Source: Mycolicibacterium sp. CR10
GTDB taxonomy: Bacteria; Actinomycetota; Actinomycetes; Mycobacteriales; Mycobacteriaceae
Direction: 5' to 3'
NCBI RefSeq assembly: GCF_005222675.1
Contig: NZ_STGE01000017.1
Coordinates: 1 to 64,000, forward strand
DNA length: 64,000 bases
The notes below the pieces were generated by a model. The model did not search any database, was not told where the DNA came from, and worked only from the letters and a program-made list of their open reading frames with translations. Of this stretch, positions 1-8,937 are shown in pieces. Both the position numbers and the translations under genes were made by a program. Positions within the stretch are counted from its first letter, which is position 1; each line of letters starts with the position of its first letter.

Positions 1-93
1 GCACTGATCGACACAACCCAACCCCTTCGCGCTCACTCGAACTGACTCACAACGAGCGTGGCAAAGAGGGTGGAATGCAATTCCGGCGGGAGG

Positions 94-339
94 TTACGAG
101 GCGGCAGCGGAGCGGCGGAGCCGGGTGACACCCAAGACCGCGAGCACGCCGGCGGCCGTCGCGAACAGCAGCGACAGCGTCAGCATCGGCGCGTAGTAGA
201 CCGTCGACGTCGTGGACGGCTCACCCTCGAGAACGGGCGCGACGACGACCTGCGAGCTCGCCGCCAGCCAGCTCAGCACGCACCCCACCGCGGCACCGGC
301 GGCCAGCACCAGCTCGGCGAGCGCGCCCCGGCTCGTCAC
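94..339 (-). CDS. Small two-helix membrane protein (Rv0514-like)
   Basis: Predicted 81-residue inner-membrane protein of unknown function. Two hydrophobic segments are visible, at about residues 8-28 and 50-70, followed by a short basic tail (RLRRSAAAS). I chose the GTG at 339 because it overlaps the TGA of the preceding membrane-protein gene as GTGA; the longer open frame to 417 runs deep into that gene. It is the last gene of a co-directional run behind hemB, and its position matches M. tuberculosis Rv0514. The 93 bases beyond its stop contain no gene I can support. Confidence 0.7.
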   Translation of the reverse strand: MTSRGALAELVLAAGAAVGCVLSWLAASSQVVVAPVLEGEPSTTSTVYYAPMLTLSLLFATAAGVLAVLGVTRLRRSAAAS

Positions 340-839
340 GAGGCCGGCTCCGGCGGGATCCGCTCCTCGACCAGGTTGGTCAGCGCGGCGCGCAACTGGT
401 GATGCTTGCGGGCCCATGCCTGCGCGGTGCGGTCGTTGGACAACCGCACGCCGATCCCGGTACGGCCCCGCGGAACACCGGTGAGTTCACCCAGAGCCCG
501 CGCGTACTGCCATTTCGGGGTCTCCTTGCCGGTGGCCTCCGGATAGATCCGCACGATCTCGTCGGTCAGCGTGGTCTCGGTGCCCTGACGCAGATGGTGG
601 GTGGTCAACTCGACCGAGGTGTGGATCCTGGCGGCCTTGACCTGAACCGACAGGAACCCCGAGACGAGCACGAAGAACAGCGTCGGCACGAACCACTGGA
701 TTCCATAACCGGCGGACAGCTGGATCATCGCCATCGCAATCCCCGCCGCGGGGCCGGCCAGGACCCACCACCAGCTGGCGCCCGGCTCAGAGAACAGCAC
801 CTCAGACGAGGCCATCGAGGCCGGTCCGGTTTCGGTCAC
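336..839 (-). CDS. Membrane protein, DUF3093-like
   Basis: 167-residue protein with two adjacent hydrophobic helices (about residues 21-41 and 47-66). A soluble C-terminal half of about 100 residues follows, ending in a region rich in Arg, Trp and Leu (QAWARKHHQLRAALTNL). The layout resembles actinobacterial DUF3093 proteins, but this is a resemblance rather than a checked match. The GTG start overlaps the stop of the upstream gene (GTGA at 836-839), and its own stop overlaps the next GTG, so the three genes are probably translationally coupled. Function unknown. Confidence 0.7.
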   Translation of the reverse strand: MTETGPASMASSEVLFSEPGASWWWVLAGPAAGIAMAMIQLSAGYGIQWFVPTLFFVLVSGFLSVQVKAARIHTSVELTTHHLRQGTETTLTDEIVRIYPEATGKETPKWQYARALGELTGVPRGRTGIGVRLSNDRTAQAWARKHHQLRAALTNLVEERIPPEPAS

Positions 840-1288
840 ACCCGGCCCTCCGACTCGTACCAGGTGCGCGCCGCCGGCCTGACGATCAGGACCGCCCCGA
901 CAAGGATCGGCACCAGCGACAGCAGGACCAGCGGCTGCACCACACCCAAACCGACCGCCAGCAGCCCCTCGACGACGACGATCGCGAATGCGAGCGCCAC
1001 CGCCGCGAGACGGAACCGGGTATCACCGCGCCGGGCCCGGCCCGCGAGGAAGGCCAGCGCCGCAGCCGCCGCGACCGAAATCATGCCGCTCACCCGGTAG
1101 ATCGTCAGATAGCTGCGGACCTGCTCATCGCTGACAGTCGCGGCGATCGCTGCGCGCGCGCTGTCGTAGGTGGCGCTGAATGCCATCAGCCCGCCGACGA
1201 TCATGATCACCGCGCCGGCGATGAAGCACCAGAACGCGATGTCGACCAGACGCGGCCGATCCGTCGGCACGGGAAGTGGGGCGGTCAT
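836..1288 (-). CDS. Four-helix membrane protein (Rv0513 region)
   Basis: 150-residue integral membrane protein with four hydrophobic segments (about residues 17-35, 64-84, 97-115 and 118-138). A charged loop follows the second helix (AGRARRGDTRFR). No enzymatic motif is visible. It lies 99 bases downstream of a similar small membrane protein and overlaps the next gene by four bases. It belongs to the tail of the heme operon and occupies the place of the Rv0513/Rv0514 membrane proteins of M. tuberculosis. Whether it has a role in heme traffic is unknown. Confidence 0.7.
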   Translation of the reverse strand: MTAPLPVPTDRPRLVDIAFWCFIAGAVIMIVGGLMAFSATYDSARAAIAATVSDEQVRSYLTIYRVSGMISVAAAAALAFLAGRARRGDTRFRLAAVALAFAIVVVEGLLAVGLGVVQPLVLLSLVPILVGAVLIVRPAARTWYESEGRV

Positions 1289-1387
1289 GGTCGGGCCAGC
1301 CTAACGAACGGCCCGCGTCGCTCCGCTCCAGCCCGCGCAACTCGATCCGCGAAATCCTCGAAGTCGCGACGCTAGGCCCGCCGGAAC

Positions 1388-1819
1388 TCAGCGCGTGAAG
1401 AATTCGTGCGCATCCTTGCGGTGCAACAGGAACACCCCGCCCGCGATGAGCACGGAACCGAAGATCACGGCGGCGGCATAGGCCGTCGCCGCGGCGGCGG
1501 GACGTTCGACGGTGAACAGACCGGTCGCGGAGAACACCACCGCCGCGACCGCGCCACCGGTCAGCAGCGTGCGCACCCACCGATACCCCTGCCTCATCAG
1601 CACGAGGAACGTCGCGACCACCCCGGCGACGATCACCAGCAGCACGATCGACATCGCGAGAATGGGGCCGGAGGGGCGTGCGGCGTTCGTGAACAGGTCG
1701 ACGAGATAGCCGATCACCATCAACGGCAGAGCGACGACCCACAACCAGAAGCCGGTGTCGACATCAGCAGGCCGGGCGGGCGATGACCCCGGTGGTGTCG
1801 GCTTGTGAGGTTCCGTCAC
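1388..1819 (-). CDS. Membrane protein coupled to hemB (Rv0513-like)
   Basis: 143-residue protein with a Pro-rich N-terminus (TEPHKPTPPGSSPARP) and four hydrophobic helices, ending in a short polar tail (HRKDAHEFFTR). The GTG start at 1819 overlaps the hemB TGA as GTGA, which is why I prefer it to the TTG further upstream. The coupling to hemB is direct, so it should be co-expressed with the heme genes. No known catalytic or binding motif is seen. Likely homologue of M. tuberculosis Rv0513. Confidence 0.75.
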   Translation of the reverse strand: MTEPHKPTPPGSSPARPADVDTGFWLWVVALPLMVIGYLVDLFTNAARPSGPILAMSIVLLVIVAGVVATFLVLMRQGYRWVRTLLTGGAVAAVVFSATGLFTVERPAAAATAYAAAVIFGSVLIAGGVFLLHRKDAHEFFTR

Positions 1820-2796
1820 GACAGCCAACGGGCAGCGTCCACGGCCCAATAGGTCAGCACGATGTCGGCGCCGGCACGCCGGATGCCGGTCAGCGTCTCC
1901 AGCGCCACCGTGCGCAGATCGATCCAGCCGTTCGCCGCCGCAGCACTGATCATCGAGTACTCGCCGGAAACCTGGTATGCGGCAACCGGAACCGGGGAGA
2001 TGTCGGCGGCGGCCCGCACCACGTCGAGATAGGCCATGGCGGGCTTCACCATCACGATGTCAGCGCCCTCGGCGATATCGAGCTCGATCTCGTGCACCGC
2101 CTCGCGCGCATTGCCGGGATCCTGCTGGTACGTGCGGCGATCGCCGTCCAGGCTCGAGGCCACCGCCTCGCGGAACGGGCCGTAGAAGCCCGACGCGAAC
2201 TTCGCGGCGTACGCCAGGATGGCGGTGTCGGCGAAACCGGCGGCATCCAGACCGTCCCGGATCGCGGCGACCTGCCCGTCCATCATGCCGCTGGGCCCGA
2301 CCACGTGCGCGCCCCAATTAGCCTGCGCCACAGCGAGTTCGACATAGCGAGCATTGGTGGCGTCATTGTCCACCCTGCCCGTCCGGTCCACGATGCCGCA
2401 ATGTCCGTGATCGGTGAACTCATCGAGGCAGGTGTCGGCCATCAGCACGGTGTCATCGCCGAGGTCGGTGGCGAGATCCCGCAACGCCACGTTGAGAATG
2501 CCCTCGGGGGCGACGCCCGCGGAGCCGGTGGCATCCTTGTCCCCCTCCTTGGGCACCCCGAACAACATCAGCCCACCCACACCGGCCTGCACCGCTTCGG
2601 CGGCCGCCTTGCGCAGCGATTCGCGGGTGTGCTGCACGACACCGGGCATCGACCCGATCGGTCGCGGCTCGTCGATGCCGTCGGCGACGAACATCGGCAG
2701 GACCAGATGCCTTGGCTCCAAGGAGGTCTGAGCCACCAGCCGGCGCATCGCCGGGGTGGTCCGCAGGCGGCGGGGTCGGTGCCGCGGAAAGGTCAT
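1816..2796 (-). CDS. hemB: Delta-aminolevulinic acid dehydratase (porphobilinogen synthase)
   Basis: Condenses two 5-aminolevulinate molecules to porphobilinogen, the second committed step of tetrapyrrole synthesis, in the cytoplasm. The 326-residue length is normal. The two active-site lysines are visible at K199 (YAAKFASGFYGPF) and K251 (MVKPAMAYLD). The metal-site segment TCLDEFTDHGHC (residues 122-133) keeps C123, H130 and C133 but replaces the middle cysteine of fully zinc-type enzymes with Asp. I chose the ATG at 2796 (MTFPRHRPRR) over an upstream in-frame codon at 2862, because the longer version would run through the inverted repeat at 2820-2869. It lies downstream of hemD and upstream of a coupled membrane protein. 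Confidence 0.95.
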   Translation of the reverse strand: MTFPRHRPRRLRTTPAMRRLVAQTSLEPRHLVLPMFVADGIDEPRPIGSMPGVVQHTRESLRKAAAEAVQAGVGGLMLFGVPKEGDKDATGSAGVAPEGILNVALRDLATDLGDDTVLMADTCLDEFTDHGHCGIVDRTGRVDNDATNARYVELAVAQANWGAHVVGPSGMMDGQVAAIRDGLDAAGFADTAILAYAAKFASGFYGPFREAVASSLDGDRRTYQQDPGNAREAVHEIELDIAEGADIVMVKPAMAYLDVVRAAADISPVPVAAYQVSGEYSMISAAAANGWIDLRTVALETLTGIRRAGADIVLTYWAVDAARWLS

Positions 2797-2819
2797 GGGC
2801 GAAGTTCCGTCACGTCGAC

Positions 2820-2869
2820 AGTACGGTTGTTGCACGCATCGCCCGAGTAAGGCCGTAAACAACCGTACT
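2820..2869. repeat. Intergenic inverted repeat (GTACGGTTGTT type) between hemD and hemB
   Basis: A 12-base perfect inverted repeat, AGTACGGTTGTT and AACAACCGTACT, encloses a 26-base loop that contains CGAGTAAGG. It begins 33 bases 3' of the hemD stop on the minus strand, so it may end or attenuate transcription from hemD before hemB. There is no U-tract. A related element with the same CACGGTTGTT-type arms and a CGAGTA loop motif occurs at 43072-43130. Confidence 0.75.
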
Positions 2870-2901
2870 TTCGGCGAACATTCACGGGATACCGACCTCG
2901 A

Positions 2902-4590
2902 CTACCGGCGACGGCTCTTCTTCCGCGGCGGAGGCAAGGCCCCCTCGGCACGCAGCCGGGCGGCGTGCTCGGCCAATGCCTCCACCAGCGGACCCACTGC
3001 AGCCACTTCCGGCTGCACGTCGACGCGAAGGCCGAATTCCGCTGCGGTTTCCGCGGTCTTGGGCCCGATGCAGGCGACGATCGTGCGCGCATGCGGCTTC
3101 CCGGCGATACCGACGAGGTTGCGCACCGTCGAGCTCGACGTGAAGCACACCGCGTCGAAGCCACCGGTCTTGATCATCTCGCGGGTGTGCGCCGGGGGCG
3201 GAGCCGCGCGGACCGTGCGGTAGGCGGTGACATCCTCGATCTCCCAACCGCGCTCACGCAGACCCTCGGCGAGCGTCTCGGTGGCGATGTCGGCGCGCGG
3301 TAGCAGCACCCGATTCACCGGGTCGAAAACGTCGTCATACGGCGGGAATTCGTCGAGCAGGCCGAGCGAGCTCTGTTCGCCGGTGGGCACCAGCTCGGGG
3401 TTGATCCCGAAGGCGCGCACCCGGTCGGCGGTCGCCTGACCGACGCAGGCGATCTTGACACCGGAGAACGCGCGGGCATCGAGACCGAACTCGTTGAACT
3501 TCTCCCACACGGCACGCACCGCGTTGGTGGAGGTGAACACCACCCACTGGAAGCGCCCATCCACCAGACCCTTGACGGCCCTTTCCATCTGGGCGGGGCT
3601 GCGGGGGGGTTCGACCGCGATCGTCGGCACCTCGATGGGCAGCGCGCCGTGACCGACGAGACGATCGCTCATCTCGCCCGCCTGGTCCTTGGTGCGCGGC
3701 ACCAGCACGGTCCACCCGTAGAGGGCGCGGCTCTCCCACCAGTTCAGCTTCGCGCGGTTGGCGACGGTGCGGCCGATGGTCACCACCAGCGGTCCGGCCA
3801 ACGGGCCTGCCGGATCGGTTCCCGCCAGGGTGGCCTTGTCGAGCAGGCCGGCCAGTGTGGTCTCGACCGACCGCTGCTGGCAGGTGGTGCCGTGGGCCGT
3901 CACCACTGTCGGCGTGTTGTCGGACAGGCCGTACTCGATGAGTGTGCGTGCGGCGTCGGGCAAATGCGATGCCGTCGCATGCAGAATCAGCGGGCCCGGG
4001 GCCGCGGCCAGCGCGGCCCAGTCGACGTCTCCGCGCACGTCGGCCACGGTGTGCGCCGAGCCCAGCGGCAGTCCCGCGTAGGTCGGCACGGCCGTGGTGT
4101 CCGGCAGCCCGGGCACGATCTCGAAGCTCAGCTGGGTGCGGGCCAACGCGTTCACCTCGGTGATCACCGCGTCGATCGACAACGGGTCACCGGCGACCAG
4201 TCGCACGACGTCCACACCGGTGCGGGCCTCGGTGGCCAGCGTCTTGGCGACCTCGGCAGGATCGCCCAGGGCGGGTCGCACATCGGGGCCTCCGGGGATC
4301 ACCGCGACCGCGTCCGGCACGTCCGCCGCCTTGGCGTCGTCGGCCTGACCGGCGTCGTCGGTGGTGGCCCTGGCTGCCTGATCCGTCACCTCGGGCAGCG
4401 GTCCCGACGGCGGCGGCAGCTCGCACCCCACGAGGGCGAGCACCGCATCCGGGACGTCCGGATCGGTGAATACCAGGGCGGCGTTGGCCAACACAGTGCG
4501 GGCACGCGTCGTCAGCAGACCCGGATCCCCGGGCCCCGAGCCGACGAACGTGATGTGGCCGGGCTTGTTCTTGCGCCCTCGCAAGCTCAT
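2902..4590 (-). CDS. hemD: HemD fusion: tetrapyrrole methylase-like domain + uroporphyrinogen-III synthase
   Basis: 562-residue two-domain protein. Residues about 10-245 form a tetrapyrrole (uroporphyrinogen-III) methylase fold, with [10 protein letters not shown] near the N-terminus and an internal GDP motif (VAGDPLSID). Residues about 270-545 form a uroporphyrinogen-III synthase domain, which cyclises hydroxymethylbilane with D-ring inversion. The protein ends in a basic tail ([10 protein letters not shown]). The fusion is the form known from mycobacteria (Rv0511). An Asp/Ala-rich insertion (about residues 65-95) sits in the methylase half, so methylase activity is not certain. The ATG overlaps the hemC TGA as ATGA. 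The product feeds heme, siroheme and cobalamin. Confidence 0.93.
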   Translation of the reverse strand: MSLRGRKNKPGHITFVGSGPGDPGLLTTRARTVLANAALVFTDPDVPDAVLALVGCELPPPSGPLPEVTDQAARATTDDAGQADDAKAADVPDAVAVIPGGPDVRPALGDPAEVAKTLATEARTGVDVVRLVAGDPLSIDAVITEVNALARTQLSFEIVPGLPDTTAVPTYAGLPLGSAHTVADVRGDVDWAALAAAPGPLILHATASHLPDAARTLIEYGLSDNTPTVVTAHGTTCQQRSVETTLAGLLDKATLAGTDPAGPLAGPLVVTIGRTVANRAKLNWWESRALYGWTVLVPRTKDQAGEMSDRLVGHGALPIEVPTIAVEPPRSPAQMERAVKGLVDGRFQWVVFTSTNAVRAVWEKFNEFGLDARAFSGVKIACVGQATADRVRAFGINPELVPTGEQSSLGLLDEFPPYDDVFDPVNRVLLPRADIATETLAEGLRERGWEIEDVTAYRTVRAAPPPAHTREMIKTGGFDAVCFTSSSTVRNLVGIAGKPHARTIVACIGPKTAETAAEFGLRVDVQPEVAAVGPLVEALAEHAARLRAEGALPPPRKKSRRR

Positions 4591-5522
4591 ACGTCTCTCC
4601 CGCGTTCGTCCAACAGATCGCGTGCCCCCAGCTCGAACAACTCCGCGGCCACCGAGAGCCCAAGCTCTCGTGCCCGACCGGGTGCCCCGATACCGGACGC
4701 ACGGATCACATCGGATCCGTCTAGCGTCGCCACGCAGCCGCGCAGCGACAGCTCTTCGAAGACGCGACCGTCCTCATCGATCGACTCGACCACCTCAGCG
4801 ATCGCGCCCACCGGTGCGGAGCAACCCGCCTCCAGTTCGGCCAGCAGGGTTCGCTCTGCGGTGACTGACGCGCGGGTGTCGGCGTCATCCATCTCCGCCA
4901 ACAGTTCCGCAAGGTCCGTGTCACCGGCACGGCACTCGACTGCCAACGCACCCTGAGCTGGTGCCGGCAACATCTGTACCGGTTCCAGCGTCTCGGTGAC
5001 AGCGTCGAGGCGACCGATGCGGGCCAATCCCGCCCGGGCCACGACGACGGCGTCGAGATCACCGCTGCTTACCCTGTTCAACCTGGTATCAAGGTTGCCT
5101 CGTAGGGGGCGGATTTCCAAACCGAGACCCAGTGCTCTAAGCTGCGCCGCCCGCCGGGGGGACGACGTTCCGATCACCGAACCTGTCGGCAACTCTCCGA
5201 GCACCAGGCCGTCGCGCGCCACGAGTGCGTCACGGGCGTCCGCGCGCACCGGTATCGCCGCGATGACGAACCTGGCGTCGGCGGCGGTGGGCAAATCTTT
5301 GTAGGAGTGCACGGCCATGTCGACCGTGCCGTCGGCAATGGCCTCGCGCAGCGCAGCGGTGAACACTCCGACACCGATGTCGGCGATCGGCGCCTCCGAG
5401 CGATCGCCTGCGGTCGATACGATCACCAACTCGGCGGGATGCCCGCGGTCGATCAGGGCGTCTCTGACGGCGCCGGCCTGGGTTGTCGCCAGCAGGCTAC
5501 CCCGGGTCCCTATTCGGATCAC
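4587..5522 (-). CDS. hemC: Porphobilinogen deaminase (hydroxymethylbilane synthase)
   Basis: Polymerises four porphobilinogens to hydroxymethylbilane. The 311-residue length is typical. C234 in [11 protein letters not shown] is the attachment site of the dipyrromethane cofactor, and the catalytic Asp lies in VHSYKDLP (D76). The arginine-rich substrate-binding segments ([24 protein letters not shown]) are present. The start is GTG at 5522, giving MIRIGTRGS, the normal N-terminus. It lies 49 bases behind hemA and overlaps hemD by four bases, so hemA-hemC-hemD are expected to be one transcript. Confidence 0.95.
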   Translation of the reverse strand: MIRIGTRGSLLATTQAGAVRDALIDRGHPAELVIVSTAGDRSEAPIADIGVGVFTAALREAIADGTVDMAVHSYKDLPTAADARFVIAAIPVRADARDALVARDGLVLGELPTGSVIGTSSPRRAAQLRALGLGLEIRPLRGNLDTRLNRVSSGDLDAVVVARAGLARIGRLDAVTETLEPVQMLPAPAQGALAVECRAGDTDLAELLAEMDDADTRASVTAERTLLAELEAGCSAPVGAIAEVVESIDEDGRVFEELSLRGCVATLDGSDVIRASGIGAPGRARELGLSVAAELFELGARDLLDERGRDV

Positions 5523-5571
5523 TTAGTCGCTTTCATCGAGCTTGGGGTAGCTCCCGCTTATGGGGAGAGCA

Positions 5572-6939
5572 CTACTCAGTCTTGTCGAGATCGGTTGTCG
5601 CCATACCGAATTCGTTACCGGTGACCAATGGCAACTCACTCGCGGCCACGGCGTCGACCGCCTGCTGGTCGAGTTCGAAGAGCTCGCGCAGGGCTTCGGC
5701 GTAGCTGTCACCGCCGGGGGCGCTCGCCAGCTGCTTCACCCGCACCGTCGGCGCGTGCAGCAGCTTGTCGACGACGCGGCGCACGGTTTTGGCGACCTCG
5801 TCACGGTGGGCTGAGTCCAAGGTCGGCAGTCGGTTGTCCAGCCTCAGCAACTCGGCCTCGACGACGTCGGCGGCCCGCTGGCGCAGCGCGGTGACGGTCG
5901 GTGTGACCTCGGCCATCCGCTGCCCGGTCAGATAGTTGGCCACCTCGGCGGCGACGATGGTGCGGGCGGCGTCGGCGTCGGAAGCGGCCGCGCGTGCGGC
6001 CGGCTCGCGCTGAATGCGATCCATGTCGACCAGGAAGACGCCCGGCAGACCGGCCACCGTCGGGTCGACGTCGCGGGGCATGCCGAGATCGCAGACCACC
6101 AGTTGCTTGCGCGCCTGCCCGTGAGCCAGGCCGCGGTGCACATCGGCGAGGGACACGACGGGCCGGACAGCCCCGGTACAGGTGACGACGACGTCGGCGT
6201 CGGTGAGCAACGGCGGCAGATGGTCGAACGGGAAAGCGTGGGCATCGACGCCCTGTTCGCGCAGGTTCTGCACCAGCCGCTCGGCATGCGGAAGCGTGCG
6301 GTTCACCACGTGGATGCGGCCCACACCCGCACGGACCAGATGCGCGGCCGCCAGGGCACCCATCGAACCGGCGCCGACCACGACGGCTGCGCGGCCGGCC
6401 AGCGAGCCCAGCCTGGATTCGGCCATGTCGAGGGCCACCGACACCACGGATGCTCCCGCAGCGTCGATTCCCGTCTCGGCGTGCACGCGCTTACCGACGG
6501 CCAGGGCGCGCTGCGACAGTTCATGCAGCGTGCGACCGACGGTGTGGTTGGCCTCGGCGGAGGCATAGGCGCGGCGGACCTGGCCGAGAACCTGCTGCTC
6601 GCCGATGACCGCGGAGTCCAGGCCGCCGGCGACGGCGAACAGATGCTCGACCGCGGCCTCGGCGTAGCGGACGTAGGCGTACTTCGTCAGATCCTGCAGC
6701 GACATGCCGCAGTGCTCAGACAACACCGAGCCGATGACGGAGAGACCACCGTGGAAGGCGTCGACGACGGCGTAGACCTCGACGCGGTTGCAGGTGGACA
6801 GGACCATGGCCTCGGTCACCAATGAGGAGCGCAGCACCTCGTCGACGATCTTGGCCTGATCGGACTCGTCCGTGCTCAATTGCTCCAGCACGGACACCGG
6901 CGCGCTGCGGTGCGAAACGCCGAAAAGCAATACGCTCAT
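5572..6939 (-). CDS. hemA: Glutamyl-tRNA reductase
   Basis: NADPH-dependent reduction of glutamyl-tRNA(Glu) to glutamate-1-semialdehyde, the entry step of C5-pathway heme synthesis. The 455-residue protein has the catalytic cysteine C50 in [10 protein letters not shown] and a Rossmann nucleotide-binding motif, [13 protein letters not shown] (residues 187-199). A helical C-terminal dimerisation region follows. ATG start at 6939. It is the first gene of the heme run and lies downstream of a glutaredoxin-like gene, separated from it by a long inverted repeat at 7015-7077 that may insulate the heme operon from read-through. Confidence 0.96.
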   Translation of the reverse strand: MSVLLFGVSHRSAPVSVLEQLSTDESDQAKIVDEVLRSSLVTEAMVLSTCNRVEVYAVVDAFHGGLSVIGSVLSEHCGMSLQDLTKYAYVRYAEAAVEHLFAVAGGLDSAVIGEQQVLGQVRRAYASAEANHTVGRTLHELSQRALAVGKRVHAETGIDAAGASVVSVALDMAESRLGSLAGRAAVVVGAGSMGALAAAHLVRAGVGRIHVVNRTLPHAERLVQNLREQGVDAHAFPFDHLPPLLTDADVVVTCTGAVRPVVSLADVHRGLAHGQARKQLVVCDLGMPRDVDPTVAGLPGVFLVDMDRIQREPAARAAASDADAARTIVAAEVANYLTGQRMAEVTPTVTALRQRAADVVEAELLRLDNRLPTLDSAHRDEVAKTVRRVVDKLLHAPTVRVKQLASAPGGDSYAEALRELFELDQQAVDAVAASELPLVTGNEFGMATTDLDKTE

Positions 6940-7014
6940 GGCTCCCTCACCACGCCTACCACGCGTTCAAAGGTAGTCGGTTACCAGCTGGGCTACCAAA
7001 TTTGCCCAACTCTG

Positions 7015-7077
7015 CGCCGAACTGGCATTCCAGCAGGCCCGCTCTCGAACTTCTCCTGCCGGAATGCCATTTCGGCG
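7015..7077. repeat. Intergenic inverted repeat (TGGCATTCCAGCAG type) upstream of hemA
   Basis: Arms of 23 bases (CGCCGAACTGGCATTCCAGC and on, 7015-7037; partner 7055-7077) pair with two mismatches around a 17-base loop. It lies 21 bases 3' of the glutaredoxin-like gene and before hemA on the minus strand, so a terminator role is plausible, although there is no U-tract. A near-identical, perfectly paired copy is at 56108-56170. The loops of the two copies share GAAGTTCGAG in opposite orientation, so they are homologous repeats and not just any hairpin. Confidence 0.85.
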
Positions 7078-7097
7078 GTAGGAGGCGGGAACGCCGG

Positions 7098-7352
7098 TCA
7101 GTGGGTGAGGTCGGTCCGCAGCCTGGGTTCGTCGACCTCCCAGTAGCTGTGCTCGGTGCCATCCAACAACACCACCGGCAGCCGGTCTCCGAATTCGGCA
7201 CGCAAGGCCGGCTCACCGGCCGCCGCCGCGACGTCCACGTCGGTGAGGGTCAGCTCGAATCCCAGTTCGTCCGCCAGCTCGGCCAGCCGCGTCGCCGCGG
7301 CCAGACACATCGGGCACCCTTCGCGCGTCAGCAACTGCACCTGTCGGTCCAC
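7098..7352 (-). CDS. Glutaredoxin/thioredoxin-like small protein
   Basis: 84-residue redox protein with a CPMC active site at residues 13-16 (TREGCPMCLAA). The sequence pattern fits the glutaredoxin/DUF836 thioredoxin fold. It corresponds to M. tuberculosis Rv0508, which also precedes hemA. I chose the GTG at 7350-7352 (VDRQVQLLTREGC), which places the CxxC after the first strand as expected. The much longer open frame in the same phase extends back through serB1 and is spurious. It is divergent from serB1, with 39 bases between the starts. The partner protein is unknown. Confidence 0.85.
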   Translation of the reverse strand: MDRQVQLLTREGCPMCLAAATRLAELADELGFELTLTDVDVAAAAGEPALRAEFGDRLPVVLLDGTEHSYWEVDEPRLRTDLTH

Positions 7353-7378
7353 CCCGCCAGTATCGCCATCAGGTGACC

Positions 7379-7384
7379 TAATCT
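7379..7384 (+). promoter_or_regulatory. Predicted -10 element for leaderless serB1 transcript
   Basis: TAATCT lies seven bases before the GTG at 7392. Mycobacterial promoters commonly have a TANNNT -10 with transcription starting about seven bases later, which here would coincide with the start codon. No Shine-Dalgarno sequence is visible, which fits a leaderless mRNA. Confidence 0.5.
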
Positions 7385-7391
7385 TGTACCC

Positions 7392-8303
7392 GTGTCCGGT
7401 ACCGGAGAAGGCGTGCTCGGCGAGGACGACGGCGACAACCCGGCACAGCAACTCGCCGGCGAGGTCAGTGCCGAGGTCGCCTCCGAGCGGCTGCTCCGCC
7501 CTGACGAGACCTCGACCCCTCCCGCGCCGCCCCCCGACCTGACTGCCGCGGCATTCTTCGATGTCGACAACACGCTGGTGCACGGCTCCTCGCTGGTGCA
7601 CTTCGCCCGCGGGCTGGCTGCCCGTGAGTACTTCACCTACAAGGATCTGGCGCGGTTTGCGTTGGCGCAGGCCAAGTTCCAACTCACCGGACGGGAGAGC
7701 AGCGAGGACGTCGCCGCGGGCAGACGCAAGGCGCTGTCCTTCATCGAGGGCAGATCCACGGCCGAACTGGTCGCGCTCGGCGAGGACATCTACGACGAGA
7801 TCATCGCCGACAAGCTGTGGCCCGGGACCCGGACGCTGGCGCAGATGCACCTCGACGCGGGCCAGCAGGTGTGGCTGGTGACTGCGACGCCGTACGAACT
7901 GGCGGCGACGATCGCGCGACGCCTCGGGCTGACCGGCGCGCTGGGCACCGTCGCCGAATCCGTCGACGGTGTGTTCACCGGCAGGCTGGTCGGCGACATC
8001 CTGCACGGCACCGGCAAGGCGCACGCGGTCCGGTCGCTCGCCATCCGCGAGGGCCTGAACCTGCGCCGCTGCACCGCGTATTCGGACAGCTTCAACGACG
8101 TTCCGATGCTGTCGCTGGTGGGCACCGCGGTGGCCATCAATCCGGACGCCGACCTGCGCGACCTCGCCCGGCAACGAGGCTGGGAGATTCGCGACTTCCG
8201 CACCGCCCGTAAGGCGGCGAGGATCGGGGTCCCGTCGGCCCTCGCGCTCGGCGCCGCCGGGGGGGCGCTCGCCGCGGCGGTATCCCGCCGCGACAAGGGT
8301 TAG
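7392..8303 (+). CDS. serB1: HAD-family phosphatase, SerB-like (SerB1)
   Basis: 303-residue haloacid-dehalogenase phosphatase of the HAD-IB/SerB group. Motif I is [13 protein letters not shown], with nucleophile D57 and acid D59. The later motif [11 protein letters not shown] supplies the metal-binding aspartates. About 50 acidic, low-complexity residues precede the domain, and a Gly/Ala-rich hydrophobic stretch near the C-terminus may be a membrane anchor. It matches M. tuberculosis Rv0505c (serB1). Phosphoserine is the annotated substrate of that homologue, but HAD-IB enzymes of this type can act on other phosphomonoesters, so substrate is open. Leaderless GTG start likely. Confidence 0.8.
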   Translation: MSGTGEGVLGEDDGDNPAQQLAGEVSAEVASERLLRPDETSTPPAPPPDLTAAAFFDVDNTLVHGSSLVHFARGLAAREYFTYKDLARFALAQAKFQLTGRESSEDVAAGRRKALSFIEGRSTAELVALGEDIYDEIIADKLWPGTRTLAQMHLDAGQQVWLVTATPYELAATIARRLGLTGALGTVAESVDGVFTGRLVGDILHGTGKAHAVRSLAIREGLNLRRCTAYSDSFNDVPMLSLVGTAVAINPDADLRDLARQRGWEIRDFRTARKAARIGVPSALALGAAGGALAAAVSRRDKG

Positions 8304-8391
8304 TCGCCGGCCCGGCCTCCGCTGATAGGCTCGCGCCGCTACTCGAACGGGAGAGCGCCCACATGAGCCACAGCGAGGGAGCGGATCGCGC

Positions 8392-8931
8392 ATGGGAATC
8401 GCTGAGAACATCATCGGAACCCACTTCCGGTATCCCGACTATTTCGAGGTCGACCGCGAGAAGATCCGCGAGTTCGCCCGCGCGGTGAAGGATGAACACC
8501 CGGCGCACTTCAACGAAGAGGCGGCCGCGGAGTGCGGGCAGGATGCCCTCATCGCCTCGGTGACGTTTCTCGCGGTCGCGGGTCGGCGCGTGCAGGCGGA
8601 GATCTTCAACCAGTTCGATCTGCCGTTCAACATGGAGCGCATCCTGCACCGCGATCAGAAACTGGTGTTTCACCGGCCCATCCTGGCCGGCGACAAGCTG
8701 TGGTTCGACTCCTACCTGGACTCGGTGACCGAATCGCACGGCGCCGTGCTCACCGAGATACGCGGCGAGGTGACCGACGATGACGGTAACCCGGTGATCA
8801 CCAGCATCGTCACCGTGATGGGCGAGGCCGCCGACGCCGAGAACCCCGAAGAGGTCACCGCACAGATCGCTGCCGCCCGCGACGAGGCCCTCAAGAAAAT
8901 GCTTGCTGGGCAAACTGCCAAGAAGGCCTAA
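8392..8931 (+). CDS. MaoC/HadC-like dehydratase family protein (UPF0336, Rv0504c-like)
   Basis: 179-residue protein with the N-terminal fold of the MaoC-like (R)-hydratases, resembling the non-catalytic partner subunits HadA/HadC of mycobacterial fatty acid synthase II. Recognisable features are [18 protein letters not shown] at the N-terminus and the hot-dog core with [13 protein letters not shown]. It matches M. tuberculosis Rv0504c. The start at 8392 has GAGGGA upstream. It follows serB1 in the same direction after 88 bases. The mycolic-acid methyltransferase gene that neighbours it in M. tuberculosis (cmaA2) is absent. Confidence 0.8.
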   Translation: MGIAENIIGTHFRYPDYFEVDREKIREFARAVKDEHPAHFNEEAAAECGQDALIASVTFLAVAGRRVQAEIFNQFDLPFNMERILHRDQKLVFHRPILAGDKLWFDSYLDSVTESHGAVLTEIRGEVTDDDGNPVITSIVTVMGEAADAENPEEVTAQIAAARDEALKKMLAGQTAKKA

Positions 8932-8937
8932 GCGGGC

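Noticed and set aside
1783-2850. 355-codon plus-strand frame opposite hemB
   Set aside because: Antisense to an enzyme with both catalytic lysines intact; no domain recognised.
3649-4956. 435-codon plus-strand frame opposite hemD and hemC
   Set aside because: Antisense to two conserved enzymes; residue composition is typical of a shadow frame.
7098-8414. 438-codon version of the glutaredoxin-like gene
   Set aside because: The extension runs antisense through serB1; the family is about 80-100 residues, so the GTG at 7352 is used.
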